Part shown: piece after piece, positions 17,765 to 25,394 of the stretch
Layout of the letters: the number at the start of each line of letters is the position of its first letter
Numbering within the stretch: the first letter of the stretch is position 1
DNA from: Saprospiraceae bacterium
Lineage (GTDB): Bacteria > Bacteroidota > Bacteroidia > Chitinophagales > Saprospiraceae
Length of the DNA stretch: 64,000 bases
Assembly (NCBI GenBank): GCA_016787525.1
Contig: JAEUUP010000136.1
Span: forward strand, 124,001-188,000
Direction: 5' to 3'
Notes under the pieces: model-generated
Databases searched by the model: none
Seen by the model: the letters and a program-made list of their open reading frames with translations, nothing else
What the model was told of the DNA's origin: nothing
Made by a program: the position numbers and the translations under genes

Positions 17765-18886
17765 ATGCGGACGCTCAGATATTTATTGCAAAAGGAATTT
17801 ATTCAGATTTCGCGAGACCCTGCCATCTTGCGTATTGTGTTTATGATGCCCATTATGCAACTCATTATTTTGCCTTTTGCAGCTGATTATGAGGTCAAAA
17901 ACATCAATTTGAGCGTTGTTGACCACGACCATTCATCTTATTCTCGCCGTTTGATTGATAAAATGACAGCTTCGGGTTATTTTCGCTTGACCGATTACGC
18001 ACTTTCTTATGAGAAAGCGATGAAATCTATTGAGCATGACAAATCCGACCTTGTTTTGGTTATTCCAGCCTATTTTGAACGCGATTTGGTACGTGAAAGT
18101 GGTGCGAAAGTGCAGTTAGCTGTCAATGCTGTGAATGGTGTGAAAGGCGGATTGGCAGGGGCTTATGCTGCAAATATTATCCGAGATGTTAATGCAGATA
18201 TTCGTTTAGATTGGTTGCCACCTCAAAAAATCAACCCCTCAGTATCGAGTATCGAAATCACCTCATCATATTGGTACAATCCGCACATGAACTACAAACT
18301 GTTCATGGTACCAGGCATATTGGTCATTTTAGTTACAATGGTAGGCGCATTTTTGTCGGCATTGAACATTGTGCGCGAAAAAGAAATAGGCACTATCGAG
18401 CAACTAAACGTGACACCCATCGCCAAATGGCAGTTTTTATTGGGCAAATTGATTCCATTTTGGATTATCGGTCTTGTCGTTCTGACCATTGGTTTAGGCA
18501 CAGCGCGTTTGATTTTTGGTATCGAACCTGTCGGCTCTGTTTTTCTCATTTTGGCGTATGCGGCGGTTTATCTTTTGGCATTTTTAGGTTGGGGACTATT
18601 GATTTCGACTTTTGTTGACACGCAGCAACAAGCGATGTTCATATCCTTCTTTTTCATGATGATTTTTATCATGTTAGGTGGACTTTATACCAATATTGAT
18701 TCCATGCCAGAATGGGCAAAAATCGTATCAAAATTCAATCCTGCCAGTTATTTTATCGAAGCCATACGCATGATTGTGCTGAAAGGGAGTGGTTTCAATG
18801 ACATAAAAGACCATTTTGTGAAAATGGCTGGGTTTGCTGTTTTTTTCAATCTTTACGCGATTTGGAATTACCGAAAACGCAGTTAA
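17765..18886 (+). CDS. ABC-2 type permease (YbhR-like)
   Basis: The 373-residue protein has the same topology as the permease at 15608: an N-terminal helix (RIVFMMPIMQLIILPFA), an external domain, then five helices after MVPGILVILVTMVGAFLSALNIVREKEIGTIEQLNVTPI. The pair would form the heterodimeric channel. A reverse-strand gene and element A separate it from its partner, so it may have its own promoter. A 10-mer (18235) encodes PSV. Confidence 0.93.
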   Translation: MRTLRYLLQKEFIQISRDPAILRIVFMMPIMQLIILPFAADYEVKNINLSVVDHDHSSYSRRLIDKMTASGYFRLTDYALSYEKAMKSIEHDKSDLVLVIPAYFERDLVRESGAKVQLAVNAVNGVKGGLAGAYAANIIRDVNADIRLDWLPPQKINPSVSSIEITSSYWYNPHMNYKLFMVPGILVILVTMVGAFLSALNIVREKEIGTIEQLNVTPIAKWQFLLGKLIPFWIIGLVVLTIGLGTARLIFGIEPVGSVFLILAYAAVYLLAFLGWGLLISTFVDTQQQAMFISFFFMMIFIMLGGLYTNIDSMPEWAKIVSKFNPASYFIEAIRMIVLKGSGFNDIKDHFVKMAGFAVFFNLYAIWNYRKRS

Positions 18887-18904
18887 GTAGTCAAAAATAA
18901 ATTT

Positions 18905-19075
18905 TCGTGCATTTCAAACGCCGCCTTTGGCGACGGAAAGGACTTTGAGGAGCGAGCGATTTTTTGATTAAAATTTTGGCAAAGCCTAAATTTTAATCAA
19001 AAAATCGCTCGCTCCAATAGAAAAACTTTCAAAATACGTCTTTTGCGCGTAGCGCAAAACAGTAAGTATCAAACA
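18905..19075. repeat. Palindromic element D with 27-bp central hairpin
   Basis: Perfect 27-bp stem 18950-18976 with 18988-19014, extended by GGC-AAA-GCC at the loop. Left flank: a GCCGCCTTTGGCG hairpin and GGACTTTGAG. Right flank: CCAATAGAAAAACTTTCAAAATACGTC and the hairpin TTTTGCGC-GTA-GCGCAAAA followed by CAGTAAGTA. The right half recurs almost unchanged at 23913-24015. Confidence 0.85.
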
Positions 19076-19129
19076 CGTGAAAACTTGTTTTTGATTACTT
19101 AAGTTGTTGACCATTAATTTTTTATGTTT

Positions 19130-19903
19130 TTACTTATCCACTTTTAGGCTGTTTTGAGGTATGTCAAAAATACCTTTTACATTGTCTATCCAACGTACGT
19201 TGCGGATATATGCTTCACCTTTCACTTTTGTAAAACCTTTGGCATCAGACCACTCTCGAAATTGCCATTTTTGAGCTAAACGTACACCGTCAAAGGTCGT
19301 CCAATCACCATAAGTGATGGCATTAGGTGTGGCCTCATCGGGCTTTTTACCACCAAAAGTGACGATATAAGCCATACCTTCTAGTAGATTTGTTTGTGGA
19401 TTTCGGTACAAAATATACCAATCATCAGGCGAGTCGCCTGTGCCAGTTGCAAAAGTCATTTTGCCAGTTGGAAAAGCCTGTCCGTCGTTCATCCTATCAA
19501 TATCCGCTGCGATATTGACTCCTTTATCACGCAATTTGAAAGGTGCAAAGAAGAAATAATGCCATGTCAGAACATCAAATCGCGCTCGTTTATATTCTAC
19601 TGAGGGGTGCAAAAACACATCTTTGCCATCAAAATAAACTGCTACACCGTTCTCAAAAGCCAATTTGACTTTTCCAGAGTTGGTTTGTGAAGTTATTGTC
19701 GCTTTAAGCGTCGTCTTGCCAACCCACACCACTTCAATATCGAATGCCAAAGCTTTATGCCTTTCCAAAGCCGATTTATTATGGGCTTTTTCAATCAATT
19801 TGATAAAATCATCGGGCGTTTGAGATTTGGGTTGTTTCAAAATTTGCCCCCAAGCCATATTGATACAACCCAAAAGGAGGAAAAAAGAAGCGATTTTCTT
19901 CAT
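19130..19903 (-). CDS. Exported protein of unknown function (DUF6503-like)
   Basis: The 257-residue product has a signal peptide (ASFFLLLGCINMAWGQ). The pattern FDIEVVWVGKTTLKATI, KLAFENGVAVYFDGKDVFLHP, FDVLTWHYFFFAPFKLRDKG and EGMAYIVTFG suggests a LolA-like half-barrel such as DUF6503 proteins of Bacteroidota. The assignment is by pattern only. It is monocistronic. A 10-mer (19598) encodes PSV. Confidence 0.65.
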   Translation of the reverse strand: MKKIASFFLLLGCINMAWGQILKQPKSQTPDDFIKLIEKAHNKSALERHKALAFDIEVVWVGKTTLKATITSQTNSGKVKLAFENGVAVYFDGKDVFLHPSVEYKRARFDVLTWHYFFFAPFKLRDKGVNIAADIDRMNDGQAFPTGKMTFATGTGDSPDDWYILYRNPQTNLLEGMAYIVTFGGKKPDEATPNAITYGDWTTFDGVRLAQKWQFREWSDAKGFTKVKGEAYIRNVRWIDNVKGIFDIPQNSLKVDK

Positions 19904-19969
19904 AAAACAGCAATTTTAAGTTGAAAATGCAAAATTCGGTTTTCAACCTCACTATTTTATCACAGACTT

Positions 19970-20227
19970 TCAGCTTTTATTTTGAATTTTATAAAAACGA
20001 GCTGTTGCAGTTACCCCCTCAGTATAAATCGTTGGTTTCCAATCAAATTTTCTTTCAAATTTTATTGAATCGAAATGGTAATCAATCTCATATTGGTACA
20101 ACATTTCTTGGGTTTCCCTCAAAACTGATGTGAAAATGCCTAAAATACGGTTCATAGTTTTGCCGATTATCATCATTTTAGGTTTTACACTCATTTCTGA
20201 CACTACAAATTTGATGAGTCGAAGCAC
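19970..20227 (-). pseudogene. Remnant of an NAD-dependent sugar epimerase/dehydratase gene (C-terminal piece)
   Basis: The minus-strand frame encodes RETQEMLYQYEIDYHFDSIKF followed by a KF-KPTxYTEGV block. This resembles the C-terminal tail of NAD(P)-binding epimerases (MYQYxxPYxFDSSKFEKxF, KPTPYxEGI). No Rossmann domain or catalytic YxxxK is encoded upstream, where the sequence is AT-rich and closed. I read it as a 5'-truncated remnant. The 10-mer at 20015-20024 sits in the old frame as TEG. The overlapping plus-strand frame 19921-20133 has no recognisable content. Confidence 0.45.
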
Positions 20228-20408
20228 GATTCGCTATTTTTTATGTGTGCTTTTTGGAAAAAATAATGATTCAGAGAAAAAAATTAAAAAAAACTAAAAA
20301 ACGAGGTAACATTTAAAACGAGTAACGATGATTTTTTATAACGAAGACGAATGAGGTCTTTTTAGATTATAAATTTCATTTTATTTCATCAATAAAAAAT
20401 TATCAGTT
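20228..20408. other. AT-rich intergenic segment
   Basis: It holds homopolymer-rich sequence upstream of the barrel gene, with no motif copy, hairpin or complete promoter that I can identify. Confidence 0.4.
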
Positions 20409-21155
20409 ATGAACAAGAAATGTTTTTTTTCAGCATTCATTGTATGTGTTTTGTTACTTCAAAATATAGATTTGACAGCACAATTTGCGATTGGTCCTAA
20501 AAGTGGTTTTTCATCTTCACGCTACAAATTGGAGTATGCAAATACAGACTATGAGTCATATTTTACAACTGGTCGCGTAACAGGCTTTCATGCAGGTGTG
20601 GTATCTGAAATTATGTTTGGTGGCAATTTTGGAACACAATTAGAGGTTATGTACTCTCAAAAAGGTACTTCTTTGGAATTAGTCAAATTGCCCAACACGT
20701 CTGTCAGTTTCAAAAACAAACAAACTCTAAACTACATCGAAATTCCTTTACTTTTCAAATACAAAGTTGGTGGTGATAAGCTGGGTGTCAGCGTACTCGC
20801 AGGACCATTTTTAGGTGTCGGATTGGGTGGCAAATACACCGAAAGCGGGACAGACGCAGGTGGTTTGAGTACCAATTACCGAGGTTCGCTGACCACAGGC
20901 ACAAAAGTGAACAATCAGTATAAAAAAATGGATGCGGGTTTTGCGTTCGGACTGGGTGCTTATTTGCGAGCTGGCAACAGTGGTAAATTAATTCTTGATG
21001 CACGCCTTGTCAATGGAGCTACGAATATTATCAATAATAATTATACACTTGAACAAAATGGCATCAACGACCCCTCTGTCATAGCTGAAGCACGTACACG
21101 CAATTTGCAGTTGTCTATTGGTTATTTGTTTGAATTTGGTGTTACTCACTTTTAA
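20409..21155 (+). CDS. Outer-membrane beta-barrel protein (PorT-like/OMP_b-brl_2)
   Basis: The 248-residue product has a signal peptide (SAFIVCVLLLQNIDLTAQ) and the barrel pattern FAIGPKSGFSSSRYKLEY, FGTQLEVMYSQKGTSLEL, YIEIPLLFKYKVGG, SVLAGPFLGVGLGG and a terminal LQLSIGYLFEF. It is related in layout to the gene at 503-1210. The next gene begins 10 bp after its stop, so they are probably co-transcribed. A near-motif CCCCTCTGTC at 21071-21080 has two differences and is not counted. Confidence 0.8.
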   Translation: MNKKCFFSAFIVCVLLLQNIDLTAQFAIGPKSGFSSSRYKLEYANTDYESYFTTGRVTGFHAGVVSEIMFGGNFGTQLEVMYSQKGTSLELVKLPNTSVSFKNKQTLNYIEIPLLFKYKVGGDKLGVSVLAGPFLGVGLGGKYTESGTDAGGLSTNYRGSLTTGTKVNNQYKKMDAGFAFGLGAYLRAGNSGKLILDARLVNGATNIINNNYTLEQNGINDPSVIAEARTRNLQLSIGYLFEFGVTHF

Positions 21156-21165
21156 TTTTCTTGCT

Positions 21166-21453
21166 ATGCTGATTTGTAATAATTGTGGAACAGTCAATAC
21201 TGAGGGGGTCGTCACTTGTCGGCATTGCCACATGAAAGGGTATTTCACGCTTAAAAATGACGATCCTACTCGTACCACAAACTCCGACGACGCAAACCAA
21301 GCTGAAAAATGTCGCAATTGCGGCAAACAACAAGGCAATGGTGATACCTGTATGCACTGTCGTTTTCCAATAAAAAGACCCATTCAACTAATAGACAGGA
21401 TTTCGGACAATACTTTACCCGCATTTGAAACACCCAAAAGGCGACGAAATTGA
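21166..21453 (+). CDS. Double zinc-ribbon protein
   Basis: The 95-residue protein from ATG 21166 has two CxxC pairs in each half: CNNCG...CRHCH, then CRNCGKQQGNGDTCMHC. Each half is a treble-clef or zinc-ribbon unit. The frame is open further upstream, but those residues overlap the barrel gene. The function is unknown; such ribbons usually bind protein or nucleic acid. A 10-mer (21198) encodes TEG between the first Cys pairs. Confidence 0.75.
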   Translation: MLICNNCGTVNTEGVVTCRHCHMKGYFTLKNDDPTRTTNSDDANQAEKCRNCGKQQGNGDTCMHCRFPIKRPIQLIDRISDNTLPAFETPKRRRN

Positions 21454-21506
21454 TGTGCTTAAATAGGGAGTTAAGTACCCCTCAGTATTTTTATAAAAAA
21501 TTGATA

Positions 21507-21720
21507 AGTAATACGATTTTAATAAACTATACCATTACGGACTGTTTTTTTGCAAGCAAAAAAAAGCGTGCTTTGAAAATATTTCTTTCGGATTGAAGCT
21601 AAAAATTGAGGCTTTTGCCTCAATTTTTAGCTTCAATCCATAAAAAATTTATTTTGTACGCCTTTCGCGCGTAGCACGAAACAGTGTGTAATGGTGTAAT
21701 TTATTTCTGTCGCGTTACTA
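21507..21720. repeat. Palindromic element B with 23-bp central hairpin
   Basis: Perfect 23-bp stem 21590-21612 with 21617-21639. Left flank: ACTGTTTTTTTGCAAGCAAAAAAA, GCGTGC. Right flank: TTGTACGCC, TTTCGCGC-GTA-GCACGAAA, CAGTGTGTAATGGTG. Outer arms AGTAA...AATAAACTATACCATTAC and its partner extend the palindrome to AGTAA/TTACT ends shared with element F. Confidence 0.85.
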
Positions 21721-21772
21721 AATACGTACTTGCGAGCTTTTTGGTAGTTTAATAATATAAAAAAAATAAAAA

Positions 21773-22654
21773 ATGGCACGACGCGAATCGCAGTTTTTTA
21801 GCCTATCATTTCTCGATGTATTGTCGGGAGCTTTGGGGGCGATTATTTTTTTGTTCATCATTACGCCCAAGGGTGGGGCATCGGCTCCATCTCAAAAAGT
21901 GCAAGCGGTAGTCGCTTTCGATACGGTGCATCGGCAAGTTTTTGGCGACTTAGCAGATAGTTTACGTAGTAAAAAAGTGGGTGATACGCTCCTGATTGTG
22001 CTTTCAGATTATAAAGAAATGCCAACTATTGCAGATTGTCCTGATTGCCCAAAATGTCAAGAATGTACGCCACGCTCTTGCCCCGATTGTCCAAAATGTC
22101 CTCCGAATAAAGAAGATGACACTAAGAAAGGAGATGGCATTAAGAAAGAGGATGGCATTAAGAAAGAGGACGGTACAAAGAAAGAAGACATCACTAAGAA
22201 AGGAGACGGTAGCATTGTTGATGTTATAGGCGATGCGCCCAATGTGCCTTGTTTTACCTCATTTGAAATAAAATGGGATAATAAAGAAGACAATGTGGAT
22301 TTGTATGTGGCAAAGGGCAGTAAATATGTGTGTGGTACTTTTGGCTACCGCCAAAACAACGAAATCGGTAGTTGGGGTAGTGGCAAAGAACGTGGACGAG
22401 ATTTGAGAACGACACAGGAAAATGTTCGGCAATTCGACAAACTCATTGCAGGTGAGTACAAGATGTATGCACATTTTAAAAACTCTGATAAAAAAAATAG
22501 CAGTGTAACTATTTCGGGTTTGGTTTTCACTAAAAATGCACAAGGTAAGTCGCAAGCCAAACGATTTACAGAAATCGTACCCCTCAGTAGAACGGATCGA
22601 AAACTCTTAAAAACCGTCGTTTTGAAGGAAAATGGCGATATTTTGTTCAACTAA
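21773..22654 (+). CDS. Putative MotB/ExbD-type stator B subunit with a novel C-terminal domain
   Basis: The 293-residue protein has one N-terminal membrane helix with an acidic residue at its start (SLSFLDVLSGALGAIIFLFII, Asp15), as in the proton-carrying helix of MotB/ExbD-type proteins. A Cys-rich stretch (CPDCPKCQECTPRSCPDCPKC) and a KK(E/G)DG(I/T) repeat follow. The C-terminal ~135 residues look like a beta-sandwich (FEIKWDNKEDNVDLYVAKG, LIAGEYKMYAHF), similar in style to DUF2135-like domains. There is no OmpA domain. The next gene is a MotA/ExbB homologue 16 bp away. The role as B subunit is inferred. A 10-mer (22580) encodes PLS. Confidence 0.6.
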   Translation: MARRESQFFSLSFLDVLSGALGAIIFLFIITPKGGASAPSQKVQAVVAFDTVHRQVFGDLADSLRSKKVGDTLLIVLSDYKEMPTIADCPDCPKCQECTPRSCPDCPKCPPNKEDDTKKGDGIKKEDGIKKEDGTKKEDITKKGDGSIVDVIGDAPNVPCFTSFEIKWDNKEDNVDLYVAKGSKYVCGTFGYRQNNEIGSWGSGKERGRDLRTTQENVRQFDKLIAGEYKMYAHFKNSDKKNSSVTISGLVFTKNAQGKSQAKRFTEIVPLSRTDRKLLKTVVLKENGDILFN

Positions 22655-22670
22655 AATCAAAAAATATAAA

Positions 22671-23426
22671 ATGAATAATAATAAAATTTTCCAATTGGTG
22701 ATTAGCATCGGTGGTGCTTTAGTATTTTGGTTCATGCTTATGATGTTAGCCGAGGCTTTCGATTCAGGCAGCTCGATGCATCGTTTTTTTGAAATGTTTG
22801 GCGGTAGTAAAAACGGTTATATCCAAATGTTGACATATGCTGCGTTTATTTACGGATTATTGCAATTGACTGAAAAACAGCGCATTATGAGTAAAGAAAA
22901 AGAAGGCTTTAAGCTCAATTTACTGCCCGAACAAGACCAACTTGTGCTGTCACCTGAAGAAGTAGCGAATATCAAACTCAACGTATTGCAATTGGAGCAG
23001 CGCGGTTTTAAATTCATAGTGGCTGATTTTATTAAAAAAGCTTGTACACAGTATCGTAACGACCAATCCATTGGAGAAACGCTGCAAGTGCTTGAGGCTC
23101 AAATAAATAACCACAAAGAAGATGCGGAAGGGCAGTTAGAAATCGTGAAGTACATCATTCAAGCCATTTCCTCATTGGGTTTTATTGGGACAGTTTTAGG
23201 TTTATCGGCATCAATCGGTCTGGCTCATTTGGCTAAAACCGAAGAAGGTATGCCAACCATTACCAACAACTTGAATATTGCCTTCGATACAACTTTGGTC
23301 GCTTTATTGCTGGGTTTGATTCTAACTTTTTTCTATCACCGCCATCTTGCGGATTTAGATTCGCTCTATTCTCGTACAAAAATGTATATCATTGATAACC
23401 TCGTCAGCAGAATTTATAAAGGGTAA
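22671..23426 (+). CDS. MotA/TolQ/ExbB-family proton channel protein
   Basis: The 251-residue protein starts at ATG 22671; an open extension to 22632 overlaps the upstream gene and is not needed. It has an N-terminal helix (IFQLVISIGGALVFWFMLMML), a second helix near residue 45, a cytoplasmic helical part, then the conserved pair AISSLGFIGTVLGLSASIGLA and NIAFDTTLVALLLGLILTFF, which carries the ExbB/MotA signature. With the upstream gene it forms a two-gene stator unit. No TonB, flagellar or Zorya partner is adjacent. Its stop codon abuts repeat element F. Confidence 0.85.
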   Translation: MNNNKIFQLVISIGGALVFWFMLMMLAEAFDSGSSMHRFFEMFGGSKNGYIQMLTYAAFIYGLLQLTEKQRIMSKEKEGFKLNLLPEQDQLVLSPEEVANIKLNVLQLEQRGFKFIVADFIKKACTQYRNDQSIGETLQVLEAQINNHKEDAEGQLEIVKYIIQAISSLGFIGTVLGLSASIGLAHLAKTEEGMPTITNNLNIAFDTTLVALLLGLILTFFYHRHLADLDSLYSRTKMYIIDNLVSRIYKG

Positions 23427-23517
23427 GTAAGACGATTTTAATAAACGACACCATTACGCCTTTTGTGCGTAGCACGAAACAGTGCATAATGGTGTCGTTT
23501 ATTTATGTTGCGTTACT
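23426..23517. repeat. Palindromic element F (short form, centre deleted)
   Basis: Outer arms AGTAA...AATAAACGACACCATTA and TAATGGTGTCGTTTATT...TTACT are perfect over 17 bp. Inside is only the right-hand hairpin TTTTGTGC-GTA-GCACGAAA plus CAGTG. Relative to element B the left hairpin and the variable central stem are missing. Confidence 0.8.
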
Positions 23518-23609
23518 AATTCTACTTTGGCACTTTGGAGTACGCCGTATATAGGTTGCACTACTTGAGTAGAGTTTTATGGCATAAAAAGACGCAATGA
23601 TGATTCCAA

Positions 23610-23918
23610 ATGACTGTATCAAAAGTCCTGATGGGACTTAATGCCTGTAATTGTCCATCTTGCTACCGTAAACGCATCTCTAATGGGATTTTTTGCATTT
23701 TTAGGTTTAAAATGTCCTGTTTTAAACAATTTTATACAATTCTAAAACGTCGTCGAGGTTTGAAATTCCTATTTCCTATCGGAAATGCGGCATTTCCAAT
23801 GCGAAATGCCGTATTTCCGATGCGAAATGCCGCATTTCCGATGCGAAATGCCGCGTTTCCGATGCGAAATGCCGCGTTTCCGATGCGAAATGCGGCATTT
23901 CCGATGAAAGTCTTTTAA
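23610..23918 (+). other. Open frame over a 21-bp tandem repeat (doubtful gene)
   Basis: A 102-residue frame with FPMRNAA repeated through its C-terminus. The N-terminal half (ACNCPSCYRKR) has no recognisable domain, and the repeat unit is itself palindromic DNA, so I think the frame is a by-product. It could still be a small repetitive protein; I keep it as uncertain. Confidence 0.25.
23787..23905. repeat. Tandem repeat, 21-bp unit x5-6
   Basis: Units start at 23787, 23808, 23829, 23850 and 23871, with a partial sixth at 23892. The consensus is GCCGCATTTCCGATGCGAAAT. Units differ at one to three positions. GCGGCATTTC and GAAATGCCGC are reverse complements, so the array can fold into several hairpins. 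It is embedded between elements F and G. Confidence 0.9.
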
Positions 23919-24015
23919 TCGCTCGCTCCAATAGAAAAACTTTCAAAGTACGTCTTCTGTGCGTAGCGCAAAAAAGTGAGTATCAAACACACAAAAACTT
24001 ATTTCTGATTACTTA
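23913..24015. repeat. Element G, right half of element D
   Basis: From AATCGCTCGCTCCAATAG through CTTTCAAAGTACGTCTTCTGTGCGTAGCGC to TTCTGATTACTTAA the sequence matches 19003-19103 with few changes, including one arm of D's central stem. The left half is absent, replaced by the 21-bp tandem array. Confidence 0.75.
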
Positions 24016-24054
24016 AATATGAAATAAAGGACTTTCTATAAAAAATAGCTGGAT

Positions 24055-24230
24055 AGCTGCACACTGTTTTTTGCTTCGCAAAAAATGCGTGCATTGAGAA
24101 AAATCTATCAGAGTGACATTCATTTTTTAAGAAAAATCAAAGATTTTTCTTAAAAAATGAATGTCACTCTAAAAAAAACATCTTTGTACGCTTTTCGAGC
24201 GTAACGAGAAACAGTAAGTAACTGATAATT
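24055..24230. repeat. Palindromic element C with 29-bp central hairpin
   Basis: Perfect 29-bp stem 24110-24138 with 24142-24170 and a 3-nt loop. Left flank: ACTGTTTTTTGC-TTC-GCAAAAAA, TGCGTGC. Right flank: TTGTACGC, TTTTCGAGCGTAACGAGAAA, CAGTAAGTA. The central stem has no sequence in common with elements A, B, D or E. It lies just downstream of rsmD (minus strand) and may end that transcript. Confidence 0.85.
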
Positions 24231-24271
24231 TAAGCGTTTTTATTTTTATAGGAAAGCCTTATATCTCATCT

Positions 24272-24826
24272 CTATATTTCCGCTTCAATATTTTTAAAAA
24301 TACTAAAAATAGTTTTTCCATAGTGGCGCACTTGAAATAGATTTGGGTGCGATTGAAAATTATGATTCGGATTATGTTCCAAAACAAACCAACCGTCACC
24401 CCTCAGTAATTTCTTCTCAAAAACCTTATCGGGTATCGAATCTAAACCTGCCAAACCATAGGGTGGTCCTGCAAAAATATAGTCAAACTGTTCGTAAGCA
24501 GCCGCAATAAACTTAAAAACATCGCCTTGAATGATGCGCAAATGGGGTTCGATGTCCAATTTTTTAGCCGTTTCGCGCACAAAACGGACAGCGGGCGCAT
24601 GTTTATCCACATAAGTTACATCCAAACAGCCTCTTGAGATAAACTCATAAGTATGATTGCCTGTGCCACCGAACAAATCTAAAACTTTGGTTTCTTCAAA
24701 GTCAAACGTATTGGTCAAAATATTGAAAAGCCCTTCTTTGGCATAGTCAGTTGTGGGGCGAGTGGGCCAATTGTCGGCGGGAGGGTAGAAGCGACGACCT
24801 TTGAATTTTCCTGCGATGATTCTCAT
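24272..24826 (-). CDS. rsmD: 16S rRNA (guanine966-N2)-methyltransferase
   Basis: The 184-residue protein starts MRIIAGKFKGRRF, then RPTTDYAKEGLFNIL, the SAM-binding loop LDLFGGTGNHTYEF, and the catalytic-type motif FAGPPYGL. Length and order match RsmD, which methylates G966 of 16S rRNA. The motif reads GPPY, not the usual DPPY. The 10-mer at 24399-24408 encodes LRG near the C-terminus. Confidence 0.88.
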   Translation of the reverse strand: MRIIAGKFKGRRFYPPADNWPTRPTTDYAKEGLFNILTNTFDFEETKVLDLFGGTGNHTYEFISRGCLDVTYVDKHAPAVRFVRETAKKLDIEPHLRIIQGDVFKFIAAAYEQFDYIFAGPPYGLAGLDSIPDKVFEKKLLRGDGWFVLEHNPNHNFQSHPNLFQVRHYGKTIFSIFKNIEAEI

Positions 24827-24895
24827 TTTAGAAGATATTGAAGCAAAAAGATTTTAGAATTTCGGGCAAAGGTACAAAAACAATGATAAGCTAAG

Positions 24896-24926
24896 TTTGT
24901 TAAGCACTTAGCAAAGCGTACATTTG
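24896..24926 (+). promoter_or_regulatory. Bacteroidota-type promoter for the ferredoxin gene
   Basis: TTTG (24896-24899), a 19-bp spacer and TACATTTG (24919-24926) match the TTTG-N19-TAnnTTTG consensus exactly. It lies about 60 bp upstream of the ferredoxin ATG. Confidence 0.8.
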
Positions 24927-24984
24927 CGCCGCAATCATGGAACTATGATGAGTTTTTTTTCATTTCATCAAAAATTTACGCTTT

Positions 24985-25323
24985 ATGGCTATTGTTAAAT
25001 TTACTTTTGAAGATAAAAATATCGCCCCAAAGACTGTAGAAGCAGAGGCAGGTTACTCGATTTTGGAAATAACGGAGGAACATGACGTGCATTTGAATCA
25101 CAATTGTGGCGGAGTGTGTGCTTGCTCAACTTGTCATGTTTATGTGCTGAAAGGTGACGAATTTTTAGAAGAAATCAGTGATAAAGAAGAAGATTTTATT
25201 GACCGTGCCAGAAATCCACGTCTCGAATCGCGTTTGGGTTGCCAATGTGTCATCTTGGAAGAAGATGCTGTCATCGAAATTGAGATTCCTGACCAACGTG
25301 AAATTATAGGGCACGAACATTAG
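24985..25323 (+). CDS. 2Fe-2S ferredoxin, adrenodoxin type
   Basis: The 112-residue protein carries the cluster ligands in CGGVCACSTC (Cys41, 47, 50, with an extra Cys45) and RLGCQC near residue 86. The layout is that of adrenodoxin/Isc-type ferredoxins, which pass electrons to Fe-S assembly or oxygenases. It is followed 71 bp later by ubiE. No isc genes are in the window. Confidence 0.9.
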   Translation: MAIVKFTFEDKNIAPKTVEAEAGYSILEITEEHDVHLNHNCGGVCACSTCHVYVLKGDEFLEEISDKEEDFIDRARNPRLESRLGCQCVILEEDAVIEIEIPDQREIIGHEH

Positions 25324-25394
25324 TTTATTGGTTTACTGGTTAAATAGAGGATTTCAACCAACTAACTAATAAGCCAACAACCAACAACTAAAAA

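Noticed and set aside
21071..21080. CCCCTCTGTC as a motif copy
   Set aside because: Two differences in the core TCAGTA part; treated as chance similarity.
23787..23905. CRISPR array
   Set aside because: The units are contiguous 21-bp repeats with no spacers, and no cas genes are near.
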